Shown here: piece after piece, positions 48,780 to 60,700 of the stretch | How positions within the stretch are numbered: position 1 is the first letter of the stretch | Layout of the letters: each line of letters opens with the position of its first letter | Assembly: GCA_013396755.1 (NCBI GenBank) | Contig: VWZF01005993.1 | Span: forward strand, 130,805 to 194,804 | Source: Sclerurus mexicanus | Taxonomy: Eukaryota; Chordata; Aves; Passeriformes; Furnariidae | Reading direction: 5' to 3' | Length of the DNA stretch: 64,000 bases | Translations under genes and position numbers: made by a program | Notes under the pieces: model-generated | Databases searched by the model: none | The model's input: only the letters and a program-made list of their open reading frames with translations | What the model was told of the DNA's origin: nothing

Positions 48780-51700
48780 ACATTCTCATTAGATGGCTCA
48801 GAAATGGCAGTATTGAAGAAACAGTCTGTCTTTGTAACAGCTAGTCCTACAATAACACACAATTATTAAGTATAAATGCTTCTTGATGTTTAGAACTGCA
48901 AATGCAACCGCCAATACAATAGCCAAGGATTGCTTTTGATGTACTGCTGTGGAAGTTTGTGTGCTTAGAGTCCTGTGAGCTGCTCCTGTGGCAGTGGGAA
49001 AGAGCAGAGCCCAAATGCTGTTTGGGTAGCATATGACACCAAGGATGTGTGGGTTTGGAGAACTGGGAATGGCTCGTCATTGTAGCAAGCGCACATAGTT
49101 TGATTACCCAGGGTAATATTGATATTTATGTCCTGGCCTCAGTTTCTTAACACTTGCTTAAAATAATTTATACAAACCAACCAGTGACTGCAAATGCTTT
49201 ACTCATGGAAGTAGTAAGTAAAGCAAACCAACAACTGAATAGACAGTTTGGAGCCCAAAAAGTTTTTGCCAAAGGACAAGGCAAGGTCCAATCTTTTGCT
49301 CTCATGAACCAGTATATTTTAAGGTAGGTCTCAATTCATGGCACTTAACTCCTGTTTTCTCCAGAACATATAATTTTGATGAAACAGAACCTTTCAGATG
49401 ATAACATTCTCTGCATTTCTTTTACTATTTTTAAACTGATGTCAAAGACATTAAAGTCCATGAATTAAAGAATCTCTTATCAAACTAAGATGTATTCATA
49501 TACATGCCAGAAAAATGTTATAGAAAATGTTCCAAGCACCCAAAAACAGAAACACAGTAACAAATCAAAATACTCAAAGTCTTTCAGTCAAACTTTCATA
49601 ATTTAATAATTTTAAAAGTAATAATTAAAACAGAGTTGCATGATGAACCTCAGACCCTGAAAGAATAGGAAAAACACCCAACTTAACTAAGGTCAGCAGT
49701 GAGTTCTGTAATAGCACACATGCTAATTTTTTTAGAACGATTCCAAAACAAAACCAAGAATACATCAGAGGTGCAAACACCAGAACAGAGGAGCAATGCT
49801 ACACTCTGCAAAACAGTTTCAGAAAAAAAGAAATATTTATGTTAAGTGAAATCAAGTGTATTTTTAACCTTCTAAATTATTTATTTTTACATGGCATAAT
49901 GCGAAAAACACCATTTTCTTCCTTAGTCTTGACAAGATAAAATGATACAAGTAACCCAAGATTAATATTACAGTCCTCTCTTTCAACTGATGTTTTCCAA
50001 AATGTTATTTAGCTGTTAAAAATTCATCTGGTTCTGCTGAGGCCTTGTCCTTATCAAGTATCACATTGGGATTTAGCACAGCTGAGATATTTTCCTTTGC
50101 TATTATCCCTGGATATTTGTATTCTAATGGCCAAATGAAAGAACATATGTATAATGAGTATATGGCCTAAGTTTCCCCCCAGCCTTCAGAAGTGTACAGA
50201 ATGGCATTTTATGTGGATATTTTTTAGCTTTTACATTTTTATTCCAAAGTCTTGAAATTACTTTACAAAGTGAATGCATTTCCCCCACTTTATTCTTGAT
50301 GTACACCGGGAAAAAGTAGCAGGACAAGGTTAAGGAGCAGATTTCCACAGGAGCACAGCCTGGACCTGATAGCTTGAACCCCAGTCTAATGGCATAAACA
50401 AAGTGGGGAGTGCACTGAAGATTCTAGAGCACAGCGTGCAGTTGCTGTAGCACAGACCAGCTCTTGCAGGGCAATGTGTGCTTGGCTTCCCTCCACTGCT
50501 GCTCTTCAGGAAGGCACTGCAGTCACAGCTGCAGTAAATCTGCACCTCCAAAGCAGCCCATCTGCACCACTGGGGAAAGACACTCTCAATACTTCCATGT
50601 TATTAAAATTCTGCTATAATGAGCTGCATAAAGAAAGGCTGATGCATGGAATACATTTTGGGCTGATTTGCAAGAAGTAAATTGCTTCTCATCAGCTGGA
50701 CCAGTGCAAACAGACTGCAGTGAAACAGAGTGGGCTCTGGATGAGAACTCCCTGCCTTATGCAAGTCTTCACAGTACCACCTACCCACGACTCCTCAGCA
50801 CCCTTCCACCAACCAACACCTACTTAAAATCTCTGTAATTGATTCATATAGGGTTTGATCATTCTTGTGCATCACTGTTGCCTGTCCTAGGGAAGGAGCA
50901 GGTCACAGAAATGGCTGTCACACTCCTCCTCCTCTCTGCTGTTCACCTGAGGTAACCAGAAAGCAGAGAAGTGTGAGATCACAGTGACATACAGACCATG
51001 CCTGACATTTATCTCCTAGAAATCAATATGGATGGTATTAAGAACCTAGCCAGAATGGCATAATAACGTGCAGAGCAACTCAGGAGATGGAAGAATAAAA
51101 GGAAAATATATGGGGTATCAGAGCTGAGTGTCAGAGCTGGGCCACACAGGGGTCAGACAGATCCTTCGCCCAAGGCAGCCCATGAGTCAAAATTTACAAG
51201 CACAAATCAAATACAACAAAGTAAACAGTGAAATTGTGAGATGGGAGTTTCAACAAAAACCTGTCAGTGCCCTATTTATTTTCAGTTGTTAATGTTTTAA
51301 GGTGTGGACATAACTGAGAAATTTTATGGCATATTGTTAAAGTATAAAATCTGGATTGTCCATACTGATTTGTGAAATTACAGTGGGGGTTGTGGAAGAA
51401 AGAAATATTTGGTTTAAGATTAAATAGCTTGCCTATATTCTGGGGAATAAAAAAATCCCCCTAACATGTTGTATAGATTTTTCTCATTGAGATCACCAAG
51501 ATCCTTCAGATTTTTCTCAAGAAAAAACCCACCACTTTCAGATTAGTACTGGGGTTTGGAAGCATGAGTTTTGCTTTTGTTCTGTCAATATATTTCTGAA
51601 AAACTCGAAGAGAACATGCCTGAAAGTGAGGATTTTGCAGCTTTGTTTGCAAACATGCAGACAAATAAACATTTCCAAGTGTTTTTCAGAAACTGACCTG

Positions 51701-54205
51701 GGGATCCTAATGGTGAGAACAAATCCAAGGTATAAAATTAACCCCCACATTAATGGCTTGGAAATGTTCTCCACTATCAAGTCAGAAAAAAAAAAATCAT
51801 GACAATATATACAATAGCCAAGCACAAGAGATTTCCTGTGGACGACATTACTCTCTTATTTGTCATCCAGCATTCAGAAGAAATCTCTCTGGGTTTTGCT
51901 TTTTATGAAGACCAGGAAAGAGTTTGTCATACTGGCACAGTGTGGAAAACAAAAATGGATATTGGATTGCTCCTTTAATGCAAAGGATGGGCAGGTAGTC
52001 ATGCAATATTTATCACTGAAGGACAGAGGAAGCAATCAATAATGGTTTCCCATGTGGACCATTTTTCTCATTACTTTATAGTCCAAATCCAGGTCTCCAA
52101 ATCCATGAAGCATGGAAAAAATTCACTCCTGCAATCAAGGTCTTTGCTAAGACTCATCTGCTTCTACTGCCCTGCTGTGGAGGTTTGAACTCTTGCACAA
52201 GTCTCTCTGCAAAGGAGTGAGTTTCATCCAACAGATACTGTTCACCCCTAAGCAAAGCGGAGTACAGGCTTCTGAAATTCACCATTAAAAAGGCTTATCT
52301 AGAAAAGATATCAATGCTCAATTGCTAGTGTTGAAAAAATCAAACCCATACAAACCCAAGCAACAAAAATCCCTCACCTAAACCATGACTTGCAAGGTGG
52401 GAATAGTTAATCTTTCCTACCTGTGTTAATTTGCTTACATCCTAGTTTTCCGTCTTTCCCTACTTCCCCTCTTCCTCAAATTCAGATAGAGTTATTCCTG
52501 GTGCTAACTAAATTTACCAGCTTCACCTAAGTATTCCAAATTTAAAACAGAGGAAAGGAAGATCTACGTAAGGAGAGAAAAACACCTAAAGAGCAACAAT
52601 AAGAGGTAAATATCCTTCATATTTAATGAATAATGACTGGAATGCTTAAAGAACTGGGTTTGATTTGTATGGCTTTCATAGCATGCACTGTACTTTAAAA
52701 AAAACCCAAAAAATATCAAAGAAACAAGTGATGTCGGTTTCTGAATTCAAGTCTTAATGGTAATTCATTAACAAAAATGCCACCCAGGAGCAGTTAATTA
52801 TTTGACAACTATAGAAAAGGAGAAATACGTCCAAGCCGCCTGCAGTTGAACACTCACCCTAAAAAATGTGAATCAAACCAAGCCCCCAGGTTTCAGAGTT
52901 TAGCAAAACCTCTAGGCTTGCTTTACTCACGAAAAATAACATTTGGCAAAATGTCATAAGTTTGCTTTATGCTGCTGCTTTGAGGATTGCAGCAATATTG
53001 GTATTTTCTTGAAGCGTCAATTTAATTAATTTCACAGTTCTTTTCATACTTTCACTTATTGCCAACAGCCTTTGTACTTGAGCAAAACAAACACAGAACT
53101 CCTAGAATGGAAAAACATCTAATTTTTTTCTACTTTTTAAAAGAAGCAAGCAAACAATCTTTCATTTCAAATGCTTAGAGAAAAGACTGATGCAGAGGAA
53201 AGTCTAGTACAAGGGTACAGCCAGCGGGGTCACACTGACCACGCCACAGCCCCTCGGGCTCACACTTCCCTGTTTCTGACTGATTTTTACCCTGAGCCTC
53301 AGGAGAAGCAACTCACATTTACACACAAAGCACAAATAATCCCATGGAACTCTTAGTGGCCTGTGCAGAATGCCATCAAGAAAGGCTCCTTATTTTGGAA
53401 GCTGGAAGAAAGATAATGAGGGACAGACTTCATTCTCTCTTTCAATTAAAGCAGAAAGTTATTTTGATGAGTGGCTGTTCCACTCCTATCAGAATGGAGA
53501 AACACTAGACTTTGTTATTGAAATGAGAGAGAACACATTGTCATGCAAGAGATGGAGGCCCTTAGATTCACATGTACTTATCTCTGTGCAGGTAAGGTAA
53601 CAAAATCCCTGGCTGCATAAATTATCCCACAGAAACAATCATTCCAGATGAGGCTGCAGGTTCAATAACAGGTTAATCCACAGAAACCTGGGCTTTCCAG
53701 ATGAAGAATGGTTGCAGAGCATGATGCAGGCACTCCAAGTAATGCATTCTGCCTCTGTGGAAATACTTCACTGCTGGACACACTAAGGAATCTTCCCATC
53801 AGTCTTCAGGCAAGCAACTAAATGCAGTCTATTCATTTAAGCACAGCAGTCACAACATGATGTGCTTGAGGTTTATGCCTTCAAGTTTCACTCTTGACAG
53901 CTTATCTGTCTCCTGTGTTGGAGGGCAAAGAACTGCTGAAAACAAGAAGGCAGTTGCATCCTGCTCTTTGCTCTGCTAATGAGCAAAAAACTACATACTT
54001 CAAGTCTCTCTGGTTCATTCCTTGCTTATCTTTCATATAAGCAAAAGTAAGGCCACATCTTCCCTTCTTTGCAGCCCCTGCCTACCAGTTTCTCTGGTGA
54101 CAGCACTCAGGGACCCAGGAATGCAATGGTACTTTACATGTCATTAGCATTCTTGTCATTAATACCAGATAAAAGATGCACACTCCAGCTGAAATAAATA
54201 ATAGC
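48780..54205. other. Noncoding, no gene recognised
   Basis: AT-rich DNA with chance frames up to 95 codons on either strand. No interspersed repeat, RNA gene or exon framework is recognised. A segment around 53171-53600 has two adjacent plus-strand frames (61 and 76 codons) with no recognisable protein features. Confidence 0.55.
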
Positions 54206-54219
54206 TTTTTTTTTTTTTT
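54206..54219 (+). repeat. T14 homopolymer
   Basis: Fourteen T followed by a C/T-rich stretch. No retroposon body is identifiable. Confidence 0.7.
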
Positions 54220-54550
54220 CCTTTCTCCTTTCACTCAAATTTGCTGTCTGTGAATGTATACCATCACCAATAAGATTCTGGCTGATGTAAAGGGACCTTC
54301 TCTGGTAGAAGTCAAAGGCCACCATCGCTGGAGAGCACCAGCAGCACTAACATTACCCACACAGACTGTTCAGCTGAGCTTTAACATCATTAGAGTCACA
54401 CAAGGGCACTGGGCAGCACACTGTGAGCTCAGGGTTCAAAGACAAAGGTGCTGCAGGTCTTGCATAAAATATTTTTCAAACCATGTGGGTGGTGAATTCT
54501 TCACATGTCAGAGTGTTCAGTCATGGAAGATTCCTTTCCAAACATAAAGC

Positions 54551-54582
54551 ATATATATATATATATATATATTTACACATAT

Positions 54583-54614
<32 letters not shown>
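54551..54614 (+). repeat. Compound microsatellite (AT)11 ... (AC)14
   Basis: Eleven AT dinucleotides (54551-54572) are followed by a short bridge containing TTACAC twice, then fourteen AC dinucleotides (54587-54614). Alternating purine-pyrimidine tracts of this kind are typically length-polymorphic, and the AC part can adopt Z-form DNA. The small reading frame through it is an artefact. Confidence 0.95.
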
Positions 54615-54618
<4 letters not shown>

Positions 54619-55376
54619 AACTAGAAGCTCATTTTGGAAGTATCAATCATTTTATTCAAGAAAAAAATCTCTGTGTACCCAATAAATAAGTGAAATTTTG
54701 CTGCTGCTTTCTTCTGCCAGACAAAGGAGGAATAAAAGCAGATACAAAGACATTTTATGGAGTGCATCATTTTTGTTGGCTAGTCTGGCTTTTTTCTCAT
54801 AGTTCTGAAAGGCTTAAGTTGTCTTTTTTGCCTTGGTGTTTTTGTGCCCCCTTCCCACAACAAGTGATGCATTTTCCCATGAGCTTCACAGGTTTATCTT
54901 CAGCATCCTAATCCTTTTAATTTAAGAGCTTTTAAGTTTTTCAATTTGAAAAACCTTTGATCCAAATCTATTTCTAATGACATGCAAAACACTTCAATTT
55001 TTACAGCTGCAAACATCACTACAAAATAAAATCTCAGCATCCACTTAAAGCTGTAACAACTACCTATACCCATTCCCTTCTCAAATTCTTTCTAAACAAG
55101 TCTCCATTTAAAAGTAAAGAGAAAATGAGACACTAAATTAATCTCACCTGAGACATCTCAATTATTTTATTAAAAATCATCTTTGGACGTGCTAATCCTC
55201 ACTTTGGTTTGGCTTTCAGTCTCAGAAGTAGAAAGTGATTACTAACATATGCAAATCAACATTCTGCATCAATATGGTACCCTGAGTGTGCTCCCAGGCT
55301 CGGACTAAGTATGAAATTACAGTCGATTACAGGCACTGAGGACTGACTTCATTTAGTGGAGGAGAATTGCAATTAA
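54615..55376. other. Noncoding, nothing recognised
   Basis: AT-rich sequence with short frames. An octamer ATGCAAAT occurs at 55249-55256. No other feature was seen. Confidence 0.6.
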
Positions 55377-55422
55377 AAATGGTATTTTTAAAAGTTTTAA
55401 AATACTTTTTTAAAAACCATTT
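55377..55422. repeat. 19-bp imperfect inverted repeat, 8-nt loop
   Basis: The left arm 55377-55395 (AAATGGTATTTTTAAAAGT) and the right arm 55404-55422 (ACTTTTTTAAAAACCATTT) pair at nearly every position around TTTAAAAT. Related words recur just downstream (AAAATGGTATTTTC near 55440), and ATTGCAAT occurs on both sides (near 55366 and 55478). This gives a nested repeat cluster of about 120 bp. It might be the remnant of a small non-autonomous DNA element or simply AT-rich hairpin DNA. No terminal repeats with a target duplication could be fixed. Confidence 0.6.
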
Positions 55423-57769
55423 TACCACCTTTACCCTTGAAAATGGTATTTTCACGGAAAATGGAAGTACTATTAAAAATTGCAATGGCCATGCCTATGA
55501 TGGTCAGCTGGCTTGAACAAGGGAAGAGTCTCTTATTTCTTCTTGGTATTTTTGCAATGTATAACTAAGGCTGTGAGAGATGCTCATGTCAAGGTTAGTA
55601 AAACCTGAGCAAACTTGAAGGCTACAGGGTCAAAGCCTCTTCTCTGAAGAGAAAACCTTTAGAAGCTAAAATGTCCAGATTCTGGGTTTTTTTGTTACAG
55701 TCCATTGCTCTAAGGTGGTCAGAGGGATAAATCAATCCTTTTTAAAACATTTTTCGGCATTATTTTTCACTCACATGCATTAGCATAATCCAGTTTGTTC
55801 ACAGCTCTAGAAATTTACAGCTCTGAACAATACTTCTAACATCCTGACTCAAAAAGCATCTTCTTGTCAGCATTTTCCTTTGTTTGCAAGGTCAAGGTGA
55901 GGACAAAACCCGTTTCCCTGAAACTGTTTGCCTTTCATGTGATTAAATGCAACACTACACAGCAAGAAAGTGGAGTAGAAAAGAGCAGATACCTGGTTGC
56001 ACATCATTACACAGCCCTTTCAGGAGGCAGGCAGTGACCTGGAGTCACTTCCTCTGAAGTGCCCACCTTGAGCTTTGATTCCTCTTTCCCAGAGCCCACA
56101 GGACTCAATGCCCACCCAGTCTCTCCTGAGCAAACCTGCTGCTCATTATTGCACCTCCAACACACCACGAAAAACCCCAGTCTGAAAACTTGCTACTGTT
56201 GGAGTTATCTTTAGCACAGTAATCTGAAGTCATTATTTATTTATTCCCTGGCAGTGTAGGTGGATAATTAGTGCATAATTTGAGGTTTTCTGGGCATGAC
56301 AGCCTGCTCTGAGAGCTGCCCCTAGTCCTGATTAAATCTCTGCCTCAGATCTCCCAGCAGCACTTCATGTGAGGAAATTACTGGCTCTGCCAGTATCAGG
56401 TTGCTGTCTGGAAGTTTGAAACCATTATGAATGTTTGGGTACAGGGAAGAATTTTAGGAAGAATTTTATTTTATTTTCTGAAGCTTTATGTGACTAAAGG
56501 CTGCTTTGCATTCAAAGTACCTATGAGAGCATGGATGTGACTGCAGGGGAATGAAAGGAGGTACTACACTTGAGGCTTTGAAATATCATTAGGAAACACA
56601 GAGAAGCTTCGGAAAGGAAAACATATCTGAATGCTAGAAACGTGAATTCAGTGTATGAAGTGTATTAGGACTGCTCTAGCGCACACCCCACAGAGAATAT
56701 GCAGGAGCTGTTATAATGAAAGCCTTCAGCAGCCTCTTGCTGGAGCCCTGGTCTCCAAGCGCTCATGGTTCCCTGGTGGGGTTCAAACCCTACCCCGGGG
56801 TACAGCCCTGACCACACTCCAAGGGCAGGCTATGGCTGGGTTTAATGAGGTGTTGATTTTGCAGATGGTGGCACTGGTGGGGTTGCTGGTTTCTGCCTGC
56901 GGCGCCCAGACTTGTTCTCTCGTCTGAGATCGGCAGATTTTATACATGGAGCTTGGAAAGGTCACAGCTCTCTGAAGTCTGCAAGCTGTATTGCTGTCCC
57001 CTTCATCCCTGATTCACTAAATGCCAGTTAGCTGAGTAGCCTCGGGCAACAATTTAAAACCAGTGGGATAAAATGGACCATCATTTCAGACTCATGGAGT
57101 GGAGGTTCTGTGCAGATATTTATTTAAAACTTTTCTTCTCCCAGAAAATATCCAAGTCTTTACTGATTCTTTTTCCACGCTGCTTCTCCACTTTTGTTCC
57201 CATTTTCTTACTGTTGATGCTCTTCCTGAGAGCACAGGAATAAATCATGGCTGAGCCCAGCCCACGGACCAACTGGGATCCCACATTTCAGTGGCTCACC
57301 AAGTCAGACCTCCAGCCCCGTGGGCCCTCCCGAGTGGCAGGACCAGCATCATGAGCATTCAAGGGGAGGGAGAATCTGACTTCTGTTTCATGGTCAAAAA
57401 AGGGAAGAAAGGAGGTGTCCAGCCACTGTTCATGTTGTTAGGCTCCAGGGGACTGATGATTACTTTTTTAAAAATCACAATCTCTTCAGAGTGTTCTTTG
57501 GACATGCCCAGATGTTGTAGTGGAAGGTAACTGCGTTATTTATCTGAAATCTCCCAGGTCACACACAGTCCTTTCCTGACCAGAATGGCTCATCCTTAGA
57601 GCACAGGAGATCCAGGACAGCTGTTCTCACCTTCTCTGTGTCCCAGCCTGGCTCATACGTGGACCAAAGAGCTTACCTTGGGTACGACCAAGGGACAGAG
57701 GGATCCTGGCATGTACATTTCCTCAATCCCTCTGTGGATATAGATTTGATAAAGGCATCCTTGACAGAC
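55423..57769. other. Noncoding, no gene recognised
   Basis: It contains a moderately GC-richer pocket with several CpGs at about 56680-56930, spanned by a 90-codon plus-strand frame (56655-56927). I recognise no protein family in it. A T-arm-like sequence near 56776 was examined and rejected as a tRNA. Confidence 0.55.
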
Positions 57770-57789
57770 ACTGGCTTCTAGAAGCCAGT
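57770..57789. repeat. Perfect 20-bp palindrome
   Basis: ACTGGCTTCTAGAAGCCAGT is identical to its own reverse complement, with no spacer, centred on TCTAGA. The symmetry stops exactly at 20 bp, where both flanking bases are C. Such a sequence could be a dimeric protein-binding site; the central TTCTAGAA is a perfect head-to-head pair of heat-shock-element units. It may also be chance. Confidence 0.7.
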
Positions 57790-60700
57790 CCAACACTTCA
57801 ATCCATAGCCATTCCATAGATGATGAAGAGATGTCACCCCAAACTCCCATCACAAAACATTACCTCTTATCATCTTAATAAATACACTTCTTTCTTTCCT
57901 TGGACTGATTCCTTATTACATTTCAGGGCCTAGCTTCCAGAGGACAGGTTCATTTGCTAATACATGAATCATTATTGCTTTGAGCCTCTGAGCTAGCATT
58001 TTTTATAAGCATGTTTCAAAATGTATTTGATTGCTGCTAGAAATCATTTTGGTTCACGCTCGACAACCAGGCCAACCTAAGCCAATATGCTCTGCCTGGC
58101 ACTGTGGAAAGATGTTGTGAGAATTTAATTACTAACTGCAAGTTACTGTGCATATGGTGAATTTTAAATGGACTGTTTCTTTTATTTTTTTGCCTCCAAG
58201 ATAAGAACACCCAGTTGTTTAACTCCAGCTTATTAAGATCTCTTTCTAGCAGTTCTGATAAAATTGTTTCAGATTGTGTACCCTACAGAGAACAGCGTGC
58301 TGCCTTTTCCTGTCCATGAGCTGCTTGCAGACCATAAATGCCATCCAAGCCAAAGTGAGTCCTCTTTGCCCTTCTGTAAGCCTGGGCTAAACATTAGGAG
58401 ATTAGATTTACTTCACTGCCTTCATGTAAGAAAGCTTTTGGAAAAACATTTGTTTTATGTGATAAGGTACAACAAAACATCACTAGAACAGAACTTCTTA
58501 GTTCTGGCAGCACGAGTCTCACCTTGGGGAAGGGAGGAAGGGATGGAGAGTGGAGGCATAGACCATAAAAATATGCTTAAAATAGGTTAAATCCACTTAC
58601 TCTTTACTTCTCATCTTTTCCACTATTATGACGATGCTGATGCTCTTCTACTGTTCGGCTTCTATGTGACATGAAAGCTCTGTGATATATGTCACCCTGA
58701 TATTTACACACCAGGTAAATCAGAACCTAATATTGAATCAGATTTCATCAGCACATTAACAAGAGGAGGAGAAGGACTAGTTTTCAGAATGTCTCTTATT
58801 AATACATAGACTATATGTATATATGGTTAGACCTCTTATATATATGTATTAGACCTCCAGATTTTCATTAAGTCCTCAGACCCTGCACAGATTAACTGAC
58901 TAGAAGCCTCATTTTTCTAAGTAGCCAGCATTTTTCTACTTGTTTCAGCCAAATCTTTAGCTGGTGTGAGAAAGAACAGTTCTGTGAGACATAATTATGC
59001 TGTGTGTGTTTATCTCAGACTAAATTTATCAATGCATTTTATAGGAAAAGATAAAAAGGAAAACAACATAAAAGCCCATTGTTCTGACTTGTGCTCAGGC
59101 AAAGAAGTTGAACATTTGCTTCAAAAATCTTAGAATCATAAAGTTTTGAATAGGTTTAATAGTTACACACAGTCTCCTTCTACTAAACCCTAGTATAAAG
59201 CAGGAGAAAAGCCTTGTGTCACCCTGGCCTGATGGATGGCAAAAAGGGTCTCTGAGTCAGACTTAAGACAGGAGCTTTGGCTCCAGGATCAAAACAGAAA
59301 GCAGGCTCCTAAGAGATGAAAAGTGTCCTGACTTTTTTTCTGATAAGGCTGAACACAACACAAATCCTTGACTGCCCCTCAGGAGTCCACTGAAGCTTTG
59401 AACTTCATTTCTGTTCAGAAAAAGAAGGGACAGTGTAGGAGCCTGGGGAAAAACATGGCTTGGCCATGCTAGGATGTATTCTGAGTATTTAAAAAAAACC
59501 CCTCCAACAGGGTTATCATCCAAAATGTACATTTCCAAAAAACAAGGAAAAACATTTTCAAAATACCTGTGTCACTTCAATGAGCCTACACTCTTTGAGC
59601 CAAGAGTGACTCAAAATGACTTATACTATCTAAAAAAAGAAAACGTGGAGCCAAAGTTATGTAGGTTCAGATTCACAAAAGTATTTCACTACTTTACCTT
59701 GGGTGAATTGGAGCTCAGCTGATCTGCTTGACTTGCATTTGCACCCTTGATACAGATTCTCATCTCATAACCCTCCCTTTGGTCAGCAAGGCCAGAGCAC
59801 CCAGTGTTTGTCCAGCCCAGACCTCCTCTGCAGGATGAGAGTGGCCAGGTCAGCACTCCCCTTACTCAGAATCATCCTGAACAGGTTCAACATTTTGCTA
59901 ATTGCTTTTTAATACAAAACAAGCAGACTTGCAATGAAAAAAGCAATTTATTCAGTTTAAACACATAATTTTACTGTTTAATTTCCTCCTTGTTGCTGAC
60001 AGGTGGCACCAGTTTCTGCAGAGAATGCCAGTGCTTGAAGTACATTTCAGTAGGTTTTGGCAAATGTTGCACTGCTAACACACCACGGCACTGACCTGTG
60101 TGTTTTGGAGCTCCATCAACAGATTAGGCAGATTTTACTGTAATAAACTGCAAAAGCAGAAAAATCTTTCCTGAATCCTGATTAAAATTTCTTTATTAAT
60201 GCTCAGTTATTCATGTAAAGAACCCAGGGCCTTATCACTCAGTGAATTGCTGTGTGTCACTTCATACTTTCCGGACTGGACAGTGCAGCTCGGTCTGTCA
60301 TCACCTTTAACTCCCACTTCTCCAGTTCAGGGAAACCCTGATAAGCCTTGCCATCCCATTACCACGACTCCAGGTAATGCCACTAACACACAATCTTTTC
60401 TTCAAGAACTTTTTCTGCCAGCAGGGCCCACCCAAAAGTCATCTTGCAGACTCCACTGTCAGCAAGACAAAGGCCATTGGGAAGCTCTGACTGACTTTTC
60501 TAAAACAAATAATTTTGTACACATGATCTCAGGAATGTCACATCACTTTGCTGGTTGCACCTTTACCCCCGGTAAACAACAGAATTATTTTTGTTACTTG
60601 GAAGGCTCCTTTTTCCAATGCAGGTCATCTACATTAGTAACACACCTGAAATAACTTATATATTAGGGAGAGAGGTTGATAGAGGAAGACTGAGCCTAAA

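Noticed and set aside
56700..56800. tRNA-like T-arm (GGTTCAAACC) on the plus strand
   Set aside because: No A-box, no matching acceptor stem and no anticodon arm at the right distance upstream.
59130..59200. Possible CR1 3' end (AGAATCATAAAG...)
   Set aside because: Only a short vague resemblance; no 8-bp terminal repeats and no body of the element recognised.
59985..60012. Another CTCF-like word (ACAGGTGGCACC)
   Set aside because: Fits 11/14 positions but misses three of the first four consensus bases and lacks the CpG; weaker than the listed candidates.
60199..60654. 151-codon plus-strand frame
   Set aside because: No recognisable motif, no splice or promoter context, composition typical of translated noncoding DNA.
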